Shown one piece after another: positions 50,474 to 63,238 of a stretch of 64,000 nt of DNA (positions are counted from its first letter, which is position 1; each line of letters starts with the position of its first letter). The DNA is from Trissonchulus latispiculum (Eukaryota; Nematoda; Enoplea; Enoplida; Ironidae): positions 1 through 64,000 of the forward strand of contig JASAND010016279.1 in NCBI GenBank assembly GCA_030248195.1, in the 5' to 3' direction. The position numbers were made by a program, and so were the translations under genes. A model generated the notes under the pieces. That model did no database searches. It saw nothing but the letters and a program-made list of their open reading frames with translations, and was not told where the DNA came from.

Positions 50474-51134
50474 TGTGGGATATTACCCATTGGGGTACTG
50501 ATAGCTAGCTGCGCAGCAGCGCAGCACTCAAAATTATATGTTGTGCTAGCTTCACACATACGATGTAAAGTATACTTTATTTGATGGAATCAGACAACTT
50601 TGAACTATTTCGATAATTGTTTCATGAATGATAAAAGTGATTTCTTTTGGGCTAGCTACATGAGTAGCACAAAGTATATATAAACGAGAAAAGTGTAGGT
50701 CCAGTCGGTTGTAGTTGCAATTGTGGTTGACGTCGGGGAGTCAGATAAGTTGGGGGTTGACTTATTGGGTTGGAGCCGTTTTGACTGAGTTTAGGACATT
50801 GGGAGAGAGTAACGTCCTCCCCTCTACTGTGTTTATCCTATTGTCGTGCCCTCTGACTGTTTTATAGTAATTTCGTATAGTTGTTGAAGAATTAGTATAA
50901 GTCTTTGATGTTTAGCGTAATAAAGTCTAGCGGTGTTCAAGTCTACTAGATCTAGGGACGGTCGCTTAGGGCCCATAGATAATTACTCTCCACTTGTATC
51001 TGCTAATTTATAACACTCTCGCTCCCTCTCTCATATTCGGTTAGGACTTAACATCACACACTGAACTCTTACTTGCAATCTTTACTGGAGTCCGACATTA
51101 ATTTATTACAGAGGTACACACATAGTACTTCACA
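50474..51134 (+). repeat. 3' LTR of the giant gypsy element (661 bp)
   Basis: Starts TGTGGGATATTACCC and ends CTTCACA, homologous throughout to the solo LTR at 2433-3083. TATA box TATATAAA at about 50676-50683; AATAAA at 50919-50924. Both features are usable for transcription start and polyadenylation. The 3' flank begins CGTG; the matching 5' duplication cannot be checked. Confidence 0.88.
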
Positions 51135-52490
51135 CGTGCGTCTTTGATTTTTAGCCAGAAATCATGCAATTCCCAGTGAGTGCCTGTGGAACTTAGCTTT
51201 CTGCTCCTCGTTTATCCGAGATACCCCAAGGGACGGCCGTTCTTTCGGGGATGTGTGCTATCACATCACAGCCTTGCCAATTGCCTCTGGTAAGCTGCAA
51301 GAGCACTAACTCAGTGTCCACTCCAAATTCAACGTTGGTTTCAAGAAAATGAATGTGACACTACTCCTAACTCCATCACACTGGAGTGAGGCGTCCTTAA
51401 AAAGTTAAGCAATTACACATGCAAGTATACATAACAACCAAGTTCTTTCTTCCACTCCGCGAAACCCTGTTTCCGTGTTCTTTCTCCTTTTTATTTTTCC
51501 AAAAAAGGGTATTCTTATACCCCTCAATTTCCTTATCTGGACAGCCTTGAAACTCTCCATTGTTTGTTTCATTTTGTATATTTTTGCCGAAGCCAGCAGC
51601 TTACTAAATCTGCTGACTTAGGTCTTTTCGTCTGCAAGGGGATAGATAAGCTCTCCATCTCCAAGAGGCTTGTCAGTCCATTATTGACCCCCTAACTAAT
51701 TCACATCGACTGCTGTAAGCCACAAGGCGGTAGTCCAATTAGCGTCGGTGCTTGCAATAACTAGCCAATCATATTCAGTGATTGCTAAATTCTCCTAATA
51801 GCTTGCAGGCAGACCTAAAAATCCAGTTGCTGCTCAAAATCTACCCTACTTTTCGGTCAAAAAGAACCTTTACACACTGTTCAAATAAAATTGGGTTAAA
51901 CGTTTCTAGGGGGTAGGACCCTTGGCCATCCCTCCAGGTTTCGGGCAATTCAAATGCGGTTTCTAATCCACCGGAATGCGCTAATTGCACAAAATTCGAG
52001 TTTACAATTAAAATATTAACTGAAGCCATCCTACATTAGATCATCATCCTACATCCATCGCAAACTTCAAAGCAAGTTAAAAGGAGCCATTTAGTTCACA
52101 AAATAGCTCCCAATATTTCTGTATCTGACGGGATTCACCCGATTTGATTCAGATACTGCTGTCACCGCGCCTTGCTTGGATCAGTCCGCAGTCTGTTGCT
52201 GAGCTCAGTATCTGTCAGGAATCAGAGTAGATTCTGTAGCCTGTAGTTGTGCGTGGTGCCCCCGTCCTTTTGGTTTGTCAGTTGGTTAATCCTGTGATTG
52301 TTGTCAAGTGGACCAGAGCCAGTTTTGTAGTCGTGTATCAGTCTCATACCGGTAGGTATTGTTTTCATAGTCAACAAAAAAGCCCAGTAGTAGCAGCGGT
52401 TACAAACGAGCAGTACCCAGATCGAAGTGTTGATATAAATCTAAAACCAGAAAGCTGTTATAACTAGTTTTTGTTTGACTTTTTACAGTG

Positions 52491-52689
52491 TCTCAAATCA
52501 GCACAAAAATGTATTCCCAATCCTTTTTTCTATAGCATTACTCCTGCCCATTATTTCAGTACCCAACTTCAGAAGACATCAATGAAGACAACTAAAGACT
52601 CTTTGCTTAAGCTGTTCAATAATATATCTAGTGCCCTAAGTACTCTTGCCCCAGATGAATTTTCATTATACCGATACTCGATCATCTAA
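52491..52689 (+). CDS. Candidate terminal exon of unknown gene
   Basis: A good acceptor (GTTTGACTTTTTACAG) is followed by 66 open codons to a TAA at 52689. The protein is polar, with a KTTKDSLLKLFNNISSAL helix-like stretch. No domain recognised and no upstream exon confirmed. Confidence 0.22.
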
Positions 52690-53524
52690 CGATACCCGTA
52701 ACTGTAATCTTTTTTCGGGGAAGGAACTCTCTATTCCAAAATACAGGAAGGATTGCGCGTGAGTCGTTATTTGGAAACTGCACAAAATATTTGAAACTCG
52801 ACTCTCAATGGCATTATAAAATGTTCAATTATTTGCTGTTTCTGTAGTATTCTGTGGCAGGGAGACTGAGACCGATTAGAGTGATTTACGAGTTACAGTA
52901 AGCACACAATAGGATCTCCATATTTCCCCCACCAATCTTAAGCAATTATGTAGTTTGAGAGTTGGCGAGAGTAAAAGGTCCCTGGAGACAAGTGTAACTG
53001 ATACTGACCTACTCTCACCCCGTCTTATGCTATACTACAATAAATTAGGTTGAAGACGAGGGGAGTTCTGGTACAGCGTACACTATTGTGCGGTACTATG
53101 CATACTGTATAGAGTCAATTGTGCTCGTATTGTAGGTGTAACGATATCGTTTTTCTATCGGTTTCTGTAAGCTGTATCCTGATTATTGGACAATAAATAG
53201 TGATTGCGAACAGCTCGACTCTTCTAAGGAATAAGTCTGTCCAGATCCTTGCAATAAGATCTGAACTACACTTCAGCTTGAACCTAATCCAGATTCGTTT
53301 TAGAGGAACTAACCGCCGTAACAGATTCGTGCAAGAAAGTCTACCCCCACGGTTTGTAATGCGCTAGAGAATCCTCTGTCTGTATCGACTGCTGCGAATA
53401 CAGGAACTCGCCTTGCTGACCCCGTCTTTGGTTGGCCATTCGCATTTGTCCACTGAGTATACCTGACTGTGGTAAGATCTGAATTGAAGCAGCGGTCCAG
53501 CATCCTGCGCGTCAACCAACAACG

Positions 53525-53668
53525 ATGAAAGCCCCAGTCTACTTATCTGTAGATCACGACCCCAACCAATTCAACATCACGACCCTAGCCAACTACCACT
53601 ACGACAATGAACGCTATACTTCTGACCCTAAATCCAATTACTTTCACTACATATGTACGTTACAATAA
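53525..53668 (+). CDS. Short ORF of unknown nature
   Basis: A 47-codon ATG ORF rich in Tyr, Asn and Asp. Not recognised; may be chance. Confidence 0.15.
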   Translation: MKAPVYLSVDHDPNQFNITTLANYHYDNERYTSDPKSNYFHYICTLQ

Positions 53669-55159
53669 ATTGAAGGCCCTATTTGGCCTCAACTCAGTAA
53701 CTGATTAATCTATATTTTTAAATTTCGTTGTTTTCAATTTTACGAATTTTATAATATAGCAGCATAATTATTTTCGTTGTTCTAATGGCAAAGTTTAGTG
53801 ATGGTAGAAAAATCAAATCATACAAAGTGAAATCGTATAAGGGTTTTATTTATTGTCTTGCCAAAAGCTATTAGATTAAGTTAACTGTGATATATCACTA
53901 AAATTAGTGTGCAACCGGTCAACCCAAAATGTTCTTGTGTGTTGGTTCTTCAGTTAGTATAGCTAACTCCATCTGCAAGATTTGCAAGATTAGTTTAGTA
54001 TTATGCTGTATGGGTTGAGTCCCTTGTATTTCTTTGTCGTTAAATTCATTTGTTCGCCACACGGTTAATTAGTTGGTTATCTCTGCAGCCAATGAACTTA
54101 TCATCAGATTAACGTTTAGTTGTTAGTTAGATAAGGTACACACAACTGTACGAATATTTAGGCCACGGGTAATGTACCTGCTATCACCCGAAATTGAATT
54201 ATAAATCATAATAGAAAGAGTGACTTCAACTAATGAATACTGAAAGAAACGGGTTGTTGGGTATGAAACCCTGGTGCTAGATTCACTATGTGACAGATCT
54301 TGCTATATATTGCAAGTTGTCGTCAAAGGTGTGTGATATCCTGAACTAATAAAAGTGGTTGAGTGATATTTACCTAATAGGCCAATACTACTTCTAGGTT
54401 CTGTTAGGTGTCGAGTCTAGTAGACAAATGTTTTATGTAACTGCACTGCATTGCATATGTTATCTTCCGAAATATTGGTTAAAATAAAGCTTTTATCACG
54501 TTAAAATTCGTTTGCGTCCAGGTCCTCCTCCAGCCGCTAGAAACCTTCATCACGTTGTTTCAACAGGATTTACTGCTCCAGCAGACGTTTATATTTTCTC
54601 ATGATAGACACAAGTAAACTATTTTAGCATCACACTGACCAGTTTCACTGATCTGAATTCGGAATTATATATTAAACAGTATTAAATATTATAAAGGCAA
54701 CTGAAAATCATTCAGTTACAATTCTGTAACAGATTCAAACTCTTGAAACTGTAAGCCAAACTATGGAAATCGTAACAATTCCAGTGATCGGTGGAAGGGT
54801 GAAGTTGTAAAATCAAAATCATTAGATTGTTTGTCTTTGCTTTCATCCAAAAGAAGTCTTATGCAAAAATCCGTGATTGCTAGTTTGTGTCCTTGCATTA
54901 AAATTGGACAACAATCTTTATTGATCTGACAGCATGATGTACTCTACTAGCGACAGATTTCAGTTTCTATGGTTCAATTGATGTAATGCTTTTAATCAGA
55001 AAGAAGAGCTTCACTGAAATCGTCTTAAAGAAGTGGCGGATCTAAAATATAATCTTGTGGGAACTTCATAATCTAAATAATCAAACAATCCTACATAATC
55101 CTAGAACTAACCATAATTACCATACATTATTGGATACGAAAGAATGTTAGAGAGCCACG

Positions 55160-57904
55160 CTATCGGCTCGGCATAGTATCGGAAACAAATGTAATAATCA
55201 AACGTAGTATATAAATGGTTCTTGCCTTTTTGTTCCCTAACGTGTGAAATATGAAAATAGTTATTCCAAGGACGATGTGCAGTATAAACGTAATACTGAA
55301 CCCTAACAAGCTTTGATAATATATTGCCAAAGATCCGCACAACCAAGCGGCTATTTGAATTGGAATTAGCAGAAGTAGGCTGCAGATGCTAATCCTGAAA
55401 TAGGAAAATGTGATGGTGACATGCAGTGAAATATAGCATCTGCTCTAAAATACTAATTGACAATGACAAATGTAAACTACTGTGAAAATTTCTCAATTTG
55501 TACTATCCAATTAACTATCGCATTTTCATAAAACGGTAAAGGAATTGTCGTTACTCTTTTGTAAATGTTACTGATCTCCAAGCTAGTTATCCAAACTAGG
55601 ACGTTGATGATGTAAAATAGAATCGGATTCGGACCGAAACAGTCGTAGGTGATAACGTCTGTGATCGTAATGCGAATATGCTGAGGATCCGGAGTGATTC
55701 CTGCCTTGCCCACGCCCAATACTGACATGATATCGTCCAGAACCCTGGACTCGTAACCAAGAGACCGCGAATTTCGGTCTATACTCGAGTATCAGTTCAA
55801 CAGGGAAATCATTGTTGCTGAAATCTCGGGAAGGGGGCAGTTATCTGTCAGCTTGTGAACATGCTGATATTTGTCAAAACGTGCGTTTTCGACAGATTGA
55901 ATACTATAACTCGCGACAGAAATAAGTATTACAGCAATAATTTTCACATCAGTATGTTGCGTAGAACTAAATCTTTTAACAACATAAATATTATATAGTT
56001 TGGTTCAGGCAATCCTTTAGAAAACTGGCAATAACTTAAGGTATTTTGAAGAATTGATGAAATCCACGTATTTCCGTGGAATGTAATCTCTACACCTTAA
56101 AAGTTTCGTTAAATTGATCAGGGGATATCAAGTGAAATGCGGCACTTGAGCTTAATTTTTGCAGGGTTTTAGACTTGGCATGACCCTCCACTAGTAAAGC
56201 AATAAAGAAATCACTGCGCTATCGGAAGCTCCACCTCCAATTTAGTTTAATCTAGACGAGATTATTTCGTTTGTAAAACCTGCATACTTTTGTTTTTTTA
56301 TGAAATTTTCACCGGTTATTCCGTCAGTCTACTGACTTTAAGTCAAGCTAACTGATTGGCAGAAGATAGCAATAAGTCAAGCTAGCTGATTAGCACAAGA
56401 TACCACTTAAGGGATTTGACTGACTTACTTAGCAGTAGACCAGCTTTCTTTGGTGATCAGCATTTTTGCTACGTTGCTTTTATTTCTCTTCATGAGCGTG
56501 GCTTCTGCAATGATCATTGCTATACTGAAGACTAGCAATGCAACAAAAAGTCCAGCCGCCGCTTTGCGAGAGTCATAGTTTTGCCAGCATCTAAACATTT
56601 ACTTCTGTCATTGTGAGTACATAATTACTATACACACATTACGTTTCATGATAAAGTCAACACAACCGGAAAATCTAAACATTTAGCAAGTGATATACAG
56701 AAAATAGACGTTTGATGGCATGATTAGATTGGAGTTGAACATAGCCTTACGAATATTGCGATACCAGGTGTTGCCGTTCCACAGCTAAAGCATTCGTAAT
56801 GAGCACAAATGCTGTTACGCCTGAAATTAAAGGCTCTGTTAGATAACTTTATATGTATTGCATACGAATTTGTAAACAAAGGAAAACCATAGTGTGTTTT
56901 AATCAGCTTTGTTTCTATTCGCTTGACGAGAATATAAATCAGTACCTATGCACAATATTGCGGCTTTCCAGGTTTCGATGAAGTATTGCTGTTTTTTCCA
57001 TGCAGTTGTCAACTTTGCGAAGCTTTCCATGGCTTCCAACAGTGTCACTGTACTAATGGCAACGAGCAGGCCACTAAGACAAGTAGAAATGGCTACACAG
57101 GCGTTCTGTGCATACAAAGAACATCAGACAACCGAAAGGACAGATAGTTGGCAAATATGAATGACAAAAGCTTTTCAGAACACAGCGATAACATTTAGCA
57201 TATGCAGCTCAACTATTGAATGCCGTCTGAATTCATTTGAACAACTAGTCGATAGGAATATAAAATACTCTTGTATTGTTGAGAATATACTTATTAGACA
57301 GCTTGTTACTAAATTTGCGCCATTCCAACAATATTAGCTCAAAGCATGTTGTTATAGTAGGCTGCGCTGCGTTGCACTATTGGCACCTTACTCACTAGAT
57401 GTTTGTTGGTAATAGCCAACAGTTGATTAGATGGAAAGCAAATCCAATAGAAACCAATTTATCTCTTGAATCCGTAGTTTAGTTCATTTATCTGTTCCCT
57501 AGCCCCAAAACCAAAAGCGGTTTCTGGTTATGGCGGGTATGTTTCACAAAAGTTTTAGATTTGAAAAATCTAGCATCAGGCAACAACGTGTTTCGGTTTT
57601 GGGTAAACTTTTATATATTTTACATACTATATGCACACTATGGCAGTCAGTTCAAGCTCAGTTCAGTTGTTCAGTGTTGAAATATGTAGAATCCTTTGCT
57701 GCTTCAGAATTCATTGAAAAAAGAACACAGACACGATCGTAAATAGTCCACTTCATGGTGGAATAACTAAAACTTGGCCAGCGACAGTGCAATCTTACTG
57801 TTGACTTGACTTGTTGTCTGCTTCGAAGAAACAATATCAGTACATGTGCCACAAATAGCAGAAAGTCGCCTATAGTCTGGAGTATTGGAATATAGTCGAA
57901 ATTT
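55160..57904 (-). CDS. Polytopic (7TM-like) membrane protein, exon cluster
   Basis: Minus-strand exons with GT..AG borders: 57799-57904, 56946-57105, 56751-56820, 56429-56590, 55555-55744 and 55160-55394. Phases agree from the first through the fifth exon. The join to the last exon is off by one base with the sites I chose, so one border is wrong or the gene is damaged. Membrane helices: ILQTIGDFLLFVAHVLILFL; CLSGLLVAISTVTLLEAM; AAILCIGVTAFVLITNALAV; AAAGLFVALLVFSIAMIIAE; PILFYIINVLVWITSLEI; ISICSLLLLIPIQIAAWLCG; ITFILHIVLGITIFIFHTLG. Seven helices, with the last two reading like TM6-TM7 of adhesion-type GPCRs, suggest a GPCR. An extra TM exon upstream (59378-59471) leaves the count open. Stalk and lectin-like exons lie upstream on the same strand. 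Confidence 0.5.
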
Positions 57905-58033
57905 CTGTAACAATATGTGCATTAAAATGTTTTGCACGTAACTTAGCATATACTGAGAACAACAGATAACACAACTGATAAATTTTGCTAGTGGCAAGTC
58001 TATGAATTTGGGTTAAAGATACTTCCCACTTAA

Positions 58034-59251
58034 GGGGGGGGGGGCTACTAAAGGTTTGCCCCGACTTTGTCCGATTGGCCTACTTTTTGGCGAGGATATA
58101 GAGCATGGGTGTTGTCAAAAAATATCGGGTACTGAGATCTTAGCTGCCTTCCAGCCATGTGCAGCCGTCGCATTTATGTGACCGACCCCCCATTTTTCCC
58201 GACTACCAACATAATTAATTAAAAATTTCTACTGGCTGCTAGGCCCAAGCTTCAAAGCTGCCATTCGCCAATATGATTTGGCACATATGTCCCTACCTGC
58301 AGAAAAATGCTAGATGCCTGTATCTTATCTGCATCTAAGGGAATTACTCTTCAAAATTGAAGTTTCGGCAAAAATTTAAAAAATTTTGGCTAACGAAAGG
58401 AAAATTTTATTACTGGTGCGAGCTACAAAAGCTGTAATTTGGCACAAAAGGAGGCCCTATAGGAGTACTCATTTGTGCCAAATGGCAAGAAATTCTGCCG
58501 CATGAAAAAATTTTTATGTCAACTTTAATCTTCAAAAATTTCAAAAAACTCCTTTTTTGGGCAATGGTACCCCAGAAATCGAAAAAATCAAATTTCTTGA
58601 AATTAAAATTTTTTGAGATATTTGAACTCAGCGAGGTCGAAAATACCCCCACAAACGATTTCTGCTCGATTAGTGAAGGTTTGCTACTTCTATGGCTGCA
58701 GAAAGCCTCTACACAGGATCCGACAGACTGAAAATGGCGGTTTCGGCAAGTTTTGAAGATTAAAGTTGACATAAAAATTTTTTCACGCGGCAGAATTTCT
58801 TGCCATTTGGCACAACTGAGTACTCCTATAGGGCCTCTTTTTATGCCACATTACAGCCTTATAGCTCGCACCAGTTATAAAATTTTCCTTTCTTTAGCCA
58901 AAAATTTTTATATTTTTGCCGAAACTTCAATTTTGAAGAGTAATTCCCTTAGATGCAGATAAGATACAGACATCTAGTATTTTTCTGCAGGTAGAGACAT
59001 ATGTGCCAAATCACATTGGCAAATGGCAGCTTTGAAGCTTGGGCCTAGCAGCCAGTAGAAATTTTTAATTATGTTGGTAGTTGGGAAATATGGGGGGTCG
59101 GGCACATAAATGCGACGGCTGTATATGGCTGGAAGTCAGACAAGATCTCAGTACCCGATATTTTTTGACCACACTCATGCTCTACATCCTCGCCAAAAAG
59201 TAGGCCAATCGGACAAAGTCGGGGCAAGTCGATTTTAGTAGCCCCCCCCCC
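58034..59251. mobile_element. TTAA-flanked palindromic (fold-back) element, 1.22 kb
   Basis: TTAA at 58030-58033 and 59252-59255. The ends are G10-11 followed by CTACTAAA on one side and the inverted equivalent on the other. The arms (about 58034-58610 and 58680-59251) are near-perfect inverted copies. No transposase. It lies in an apparent intron of the minus-strand gene. Confidence 0.8.
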
Positions 59252-59377
59252 TTAAGGTCAGCATTTGTGTATTTACATATGTACTTCTTATGTTAACATC
59301 CTAGTTACGCTATAGCGAGTTTGCGCCTGCGCATAATTATTTGGATTTAGGTAGTATATATAATTCGATAACATTAC

Positions 59378-59471
59378 TGAAACAGATGTATTCGTGCCTT
59401 GTCATAAGCTGGCCTGCAATTGTTATTCCCAATATCACAATTAACCATACACATCCGATAACATGGGCGTA
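59378..59471 (-). CDS. Candidate exon with a transmembrane helix
   Basis: Minus-strand acceptor CTTTATTCAG and donor GTAATG bound a 94-bp open segment encoding VIGCVWLIVILGITIAGQLM. Its start phase fits the preceding exon (59899-60318). Its end phase does not fit the exon at 57799, so an intermediate exon may be missing. Confidence 0.35.
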
Positions 59472-59898
59472 CTGAATAAAGCTTTCTTCGGCATGACCAA
59501 GTGGTGTTGGAGCTGGCTGAAATATGTGGAAGTCTTGTTCACAATGTTCCTAGTATGCTTTATTTATTCAGTAATACCAAGCCAACGACCAGCAGTACTG
59601 ACTGTTATAAGCAAACTGCCACTAGTAAACTTAGTAAGTAGTGTATTTTCCGCGCCTCGACGTAACCGAGTCCCACTGCGTGTCAGAAGAGTGTCATTAT
59701 GTGCCAGCTTTAAAAATAAAACAAATTGGTCTTGGTTGTGATTCCAAGCTCGTCATCCTAGATGGCTAATGAGGCACTCAACCATCTATAAGGTCCAGTA
59801 CTCGTCTTTGTTGTGTGTGTAATTATGTGCTAAACAAAAAACTTCTTCATGAGCCGAATAACTTAGAGAATACACATGAAAAGATGTTTATTTCCTAC

Positions 59899-60318
59899 CG
59901 GTAAGAGCAATGTGTTAGATGATGTATCGAAGCAGGGAAAAACTTTGGCTACACGTCCATCGCTGATGTAATCATTAAGGTAACTTTCGTATTTTTGCTA
60001 TACGATGACTTCCACAATAAGATTAGTTTTGTCCATTGTATCGAAGCTTGGCGGCGGATAGGGACTACCATTCCAGTCGTGCGTAATAAAGCCACTCAAG
60101 TAACCAGCACGATATAATGGGTTGTTCATTTTGTCCTAGAATCAACAAAACATTTGGTCCCAGTAACCTCTGAAAGCAAAGTCATCCAATAGACAGCAGA
60201 TTTTCTTTTTCTGGTCGATGCACTTTTTAATTTGAGTTAACTTAGGTTTGACCGACAGGTACGCATAAATGTGCGGAATTGGCAACTCGATTCGATTCAC
60301 GTAGTCATCTAAGAATCG
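59899..60318 (-). pseudogene. Candidate exon interrupted by in-frame stops
   Basis: Between an acceptor (TTGGATAACAG) and a donor (GTAGGA) on the minus strand lie 420 bases that keep one protein-like frame (RFLDDYVNRIELPIPHIYAY at the start, CFDTSSNTLLLP at the end). The frame is broken by three stops, two of them inside a 24-base interval near 60133-60160 and one near 60010. Start and end phases match the flanking exons. Either the gene copy is dying, or very short introns are removed. The domain is not recognised. Confidence 0.35.
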
Positions 60319-60702
60319 CTGTTATCCAAAAACTATTTGAGTAGACATAAATCTAATATAAATCTCAATCTAAATCTTAGCGCTACAATTATTTTAAATG
60401 CATTTCCAGTTTAGTTTCTAGTACAATTTATGTCAGTGCAACGCTTTCTTTATATTTTCCTATATTTGCAGAAAATTAAAGAAAACTAATCATTCAGATT
60501 AGTTAATTAGTCTCCTGCACGGCGAAGTCGTCGATGTCCAAGCATTGTTTTCGTTATTAGTAAATGTCGCTTAAAAGGATTCTATTATATGAATTATGCA
60601 ATAGATGTTTACAGCCAAACTGTAGCAACAGCTGGACATTGAAGATCTAGCTATGAGTTTTATCAAGGTTCAAACACCGCAGGGGAATGAATTTGAACAT
60701 AC

Positions 60703-60764
60703 CTCGCTTGTGTCACAACTTTCAACGAACAGCTTTTTGGTTTCTTCATATGTAAGAACAGTGG
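60703..60764 (-). CDS. Short candidate exon downstream of the stalk
   Basis: 62 bp encoding TVLTYEETKKLFVESCDTSE, with acceptor TTTAGTAG and donor GTATGT on the minus strand. It starts with two codon bases, fitting the one base left by 60955-61110, and ends in phase 0, fitting 60318. Confidence 0.4.
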
Positions 60765-60954
60765 CTACTAAATAAGATAGAATTAGATATAACATCACAA
60801 ACCTATTATTATAACCTACAAAACCTACAAACATATTTATCCAATACTGCAGCACATCCTGCAAGATAAAATGTCTAATGTTCGGCGTACAGATAATCTC
60901 GAGTCTTAAATTCGGTACATTTCTACTCGCAGTTACAGCTGTATGCTGTGTCAC

Positions 60955-61110
60955 CTTCCAATGGAGCAAAGCTGGTGAACGGCGCTGAGCTAGTAATTAT
61001 AGCCACAGAAGAGCTGGTTGTATCGGTTGTTGATGATGAAGTTGTCGTACTTTGTTCTGTACAGATTGGTGGTGAGCTGCAATCTCGATTGCTTGACGTT
61101 TGTAGAAAAC
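60955..61110 (-). CDS. Candidate exon: Ser/Thr-rich stalk
   Basis: 156 bp on the minus strand (acceptor ATAATTTACAG, donor GTGACA). It encodes NRDCSSPPICTE followed by a Ser/Thr run. The phase fits the lectin-like exon upstream at 63697-63818. Parallel in design to 6031-6236. Confidence 0.45.
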
Positions 61111-61656
61111 CTGTAAATTATAAAACCGGCTAGTTTTTAACTTTCATAATGTAGTCCGGCACCTGCCCCACGATAGTGACGTGCCTATGTTACAGAAGGC
61201 TACAACATTTGATAGTCACAGGATTACACAGTAACCTTTAACGCCACAGATTAAATATCATGTGATTGTTGGACTCGCCAAAATTGCATTTACAAACTGT
61301 GTACCGTGGTTTGTTTGTAATAAAAATCCGCAAAAAGCATTGGACAGGATTCAAATTTTGCTCGGCATTCATGTAACACACGATTACGGTGGTTCAGACA
61401 GCAGCGCTCTTAGATGTTGCTACGCCCGCATTTAGGCGAGAGATTCGATTACCTGAGAGCTCATAGATTTCTGCGAACATAAAGTCCTACAGTTCTCATT
61501 TTGGTAGCAAATTAATTACAAAAAATAGCATTGTCAGTCCTATAGAATCTAACATATCATCCCTTTAAGTTACCGTTTGTATACTGCAGTTAGAAAAGCT
61601 TCATACATCATTTTGTATTATATTTATTATTTATTATTATTTATTATATTTATATT

Positions 61657-63200
61657 AAAGCTTATAATCAGTATAGTCATGTGAAGTTTCGAAAATAGCA
61701 AAAATTAGCAAATATTTTCTGATAAAAGACTACACGTCGACAAACATTTTGGAGCATCCGTTTCTCTAAGCTGTAGAATCGGCCACGAGTTCTCTTCGTG
61801 CACATTTCATATGAAGCACATGCGACCAGAGGGACGTGTTTTGGATTTGGCTTAACATGTCTTAATGCTCCATAAAATCCGCCAAATCTGCTGTGACACG
61901 AAATTACGCAAATTTTCATTGAGATTTCTCGCAACTGGAAACGTTTTAGCCCAAATCAAAAAATGTACTTCCGCAATAGTGCGAATTTCCATCTTTTTCA
62001 AAAATCACGCGATTCCTTTGTGTAGTTTTTGAGTAATCGATGTTCAAATCAAAATAATCGCAGTTTTTGCCAAAAATGGTTTTTTGGCCAAATCTGTAGT
62101 TCCTAATCAGAGAAGTCCAGCTAATACGTTTTGATCAAATGAGCAATGAGACTGTGCCTTGATCGAGGATTAATAAACCAAAGATTTGTCAAGGTTTGCC
62201 TGTAATTTTGATAAAACCTATTTTCTCAAAAACTGCCATTTTTGACGGTCAAAATAGTTTTTTACTTTACTGACTTAACCACTAGAGATAGCGCAAGGGT
62301 TGCAAAAGCAAAAATGCTCATTTTTGTGTTCTGTTTCGGGCCATCACAACCAATCCGGTGTATCGACTAAATACGAAGATAATTATGGTAGAAACAAAAG
62401 CTTTCTTATTTTTTCACCTAAAAATGTGGGACTGGTCCCAGAATGTTAAAGAGCACCAAAATAAAATATTTGGAAAGTTTCAGCCACTTTCATAAGGACT
62501 TGAAGCCTATAGGGGCAAATTTACACAAATTTACCCGCACAATAAAGGTGGTCCATTTTTTGTTGTTTTTCGACTTTCTCAAATGTCGCCAATATTTAAA
62601 CATTTGATTGTCTGCAAACTGTATGTTTTAAATTAGTTAGCCGCATTTTGAAATTAATATCGAGTCTTGCGGTTGTTGAGTAATTTGACTTCAAGTTGAG
62701 GTTGCATTTGTTAATCATAGGAAGTGCGATAAGTTTTCAGCGAAATCTAACTAATGGAAAACAGACCCTCATAATCGTTATTACATGTTTTTGAGATGTT
62801 TCTGGACTGTGCTTATACGAATCACTGTTGATTTTGGTCTTTTCAAATTTTTAATCAATTTTTGAAGCATCACTTACAATTTGATACAAATTCAGCAGAT
62901 ATGAAATTTTAATACTTCAAAAACATATTGAAACAGCTATGTAAATCAAATTTTTGCTTAGTACAGATGAGAGTCGGTTAACATGGCAAAATAGCATAAA
63001 GTTTGGGCAGTCCTATTTTGGTATTTTTGAGATTCTCTGGCGCACGCGAAAAATGATAACACGACGCAACTTTGAGGTAAAATAACTCAACAACGTATAC
63101 CGCGTACCATTATATTTTAACTTAAAAAATTCGTTGAAGCACACCCTGTGGGCAATAAAATGTATAAATATTAGCGATATCAGAGAAACTAAAGAAATTG
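61657..63200. repeat. Dispersed AT-rich repeat, copy 2 (uninterrupted)
   Basis: From TTAAAGCTTATAATC it matches the split copy at 2073-3440, including the empty LTR site GCAATAGTGCG at about 61976-61986. Further right (62560-63190) it resembles the insert at 18061-18749 (GTTGAGTAATTT, TTCAAGTTGAG). It lies in a presumed intron. No coding. Confidence 0.55.
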
Positions 63201-63238
63201 CCAAAAATGGACCCATCGTCTCTCTTGTATATATTACA

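Larger units (their letters stand above)
33016..51134 (+). mobile_element. Giant Ty3/gypsy retrotransposon with accessory ORFs, 5' end missing
   Basis: The order is gag (from 33021, frame-broken once), gag-pol to 40017, small hydrophobic ORF, accessory ORF A, accessory ORF B, exonuclease/NADAR ORF, 2.1-kb T-rich 3' region, polypurine tract and 3' LTR (50474-51134). Internal sequence exceeds 17.4 kb, far more than the usual 4-6 kb of a gypsy element. No 5' LTR is found in the window; the G/T tract lies in its place. The accessory genes belong to the element because they lie between integrase and a polypurine tract that abuts the LTR. A diverged solo LTR of the family is at 2433. Confidence 0.85.
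51135..55159. other. Gene-poor stretch
   Basis: About 4 kb of unique-looking sequence. Weak candidates are listed separately (52491-52689 and 53525-53668). At about 54410-54450 a segment resembling the right end of the MITE at 31494-32078 (GTCGAGTCTAGT, then ATGTTTTATG) suggests a decayed copy. Confidence 0.4.

Noticed and set aside
53309..53515. 68-codon minus-strand ORF
   Set aside because: No motif, no splice context, length within chance expectation.
55583..55817. Alternative exon reading with a hydrophilic Arg/His/Ser-rich tail
   Set aside because: It has a good acceptor and fits the phase, but the overlapping frame (55555-55744) gives a membrane helix and continues the polytopic pattern, so I preferred that; not fully excluded.
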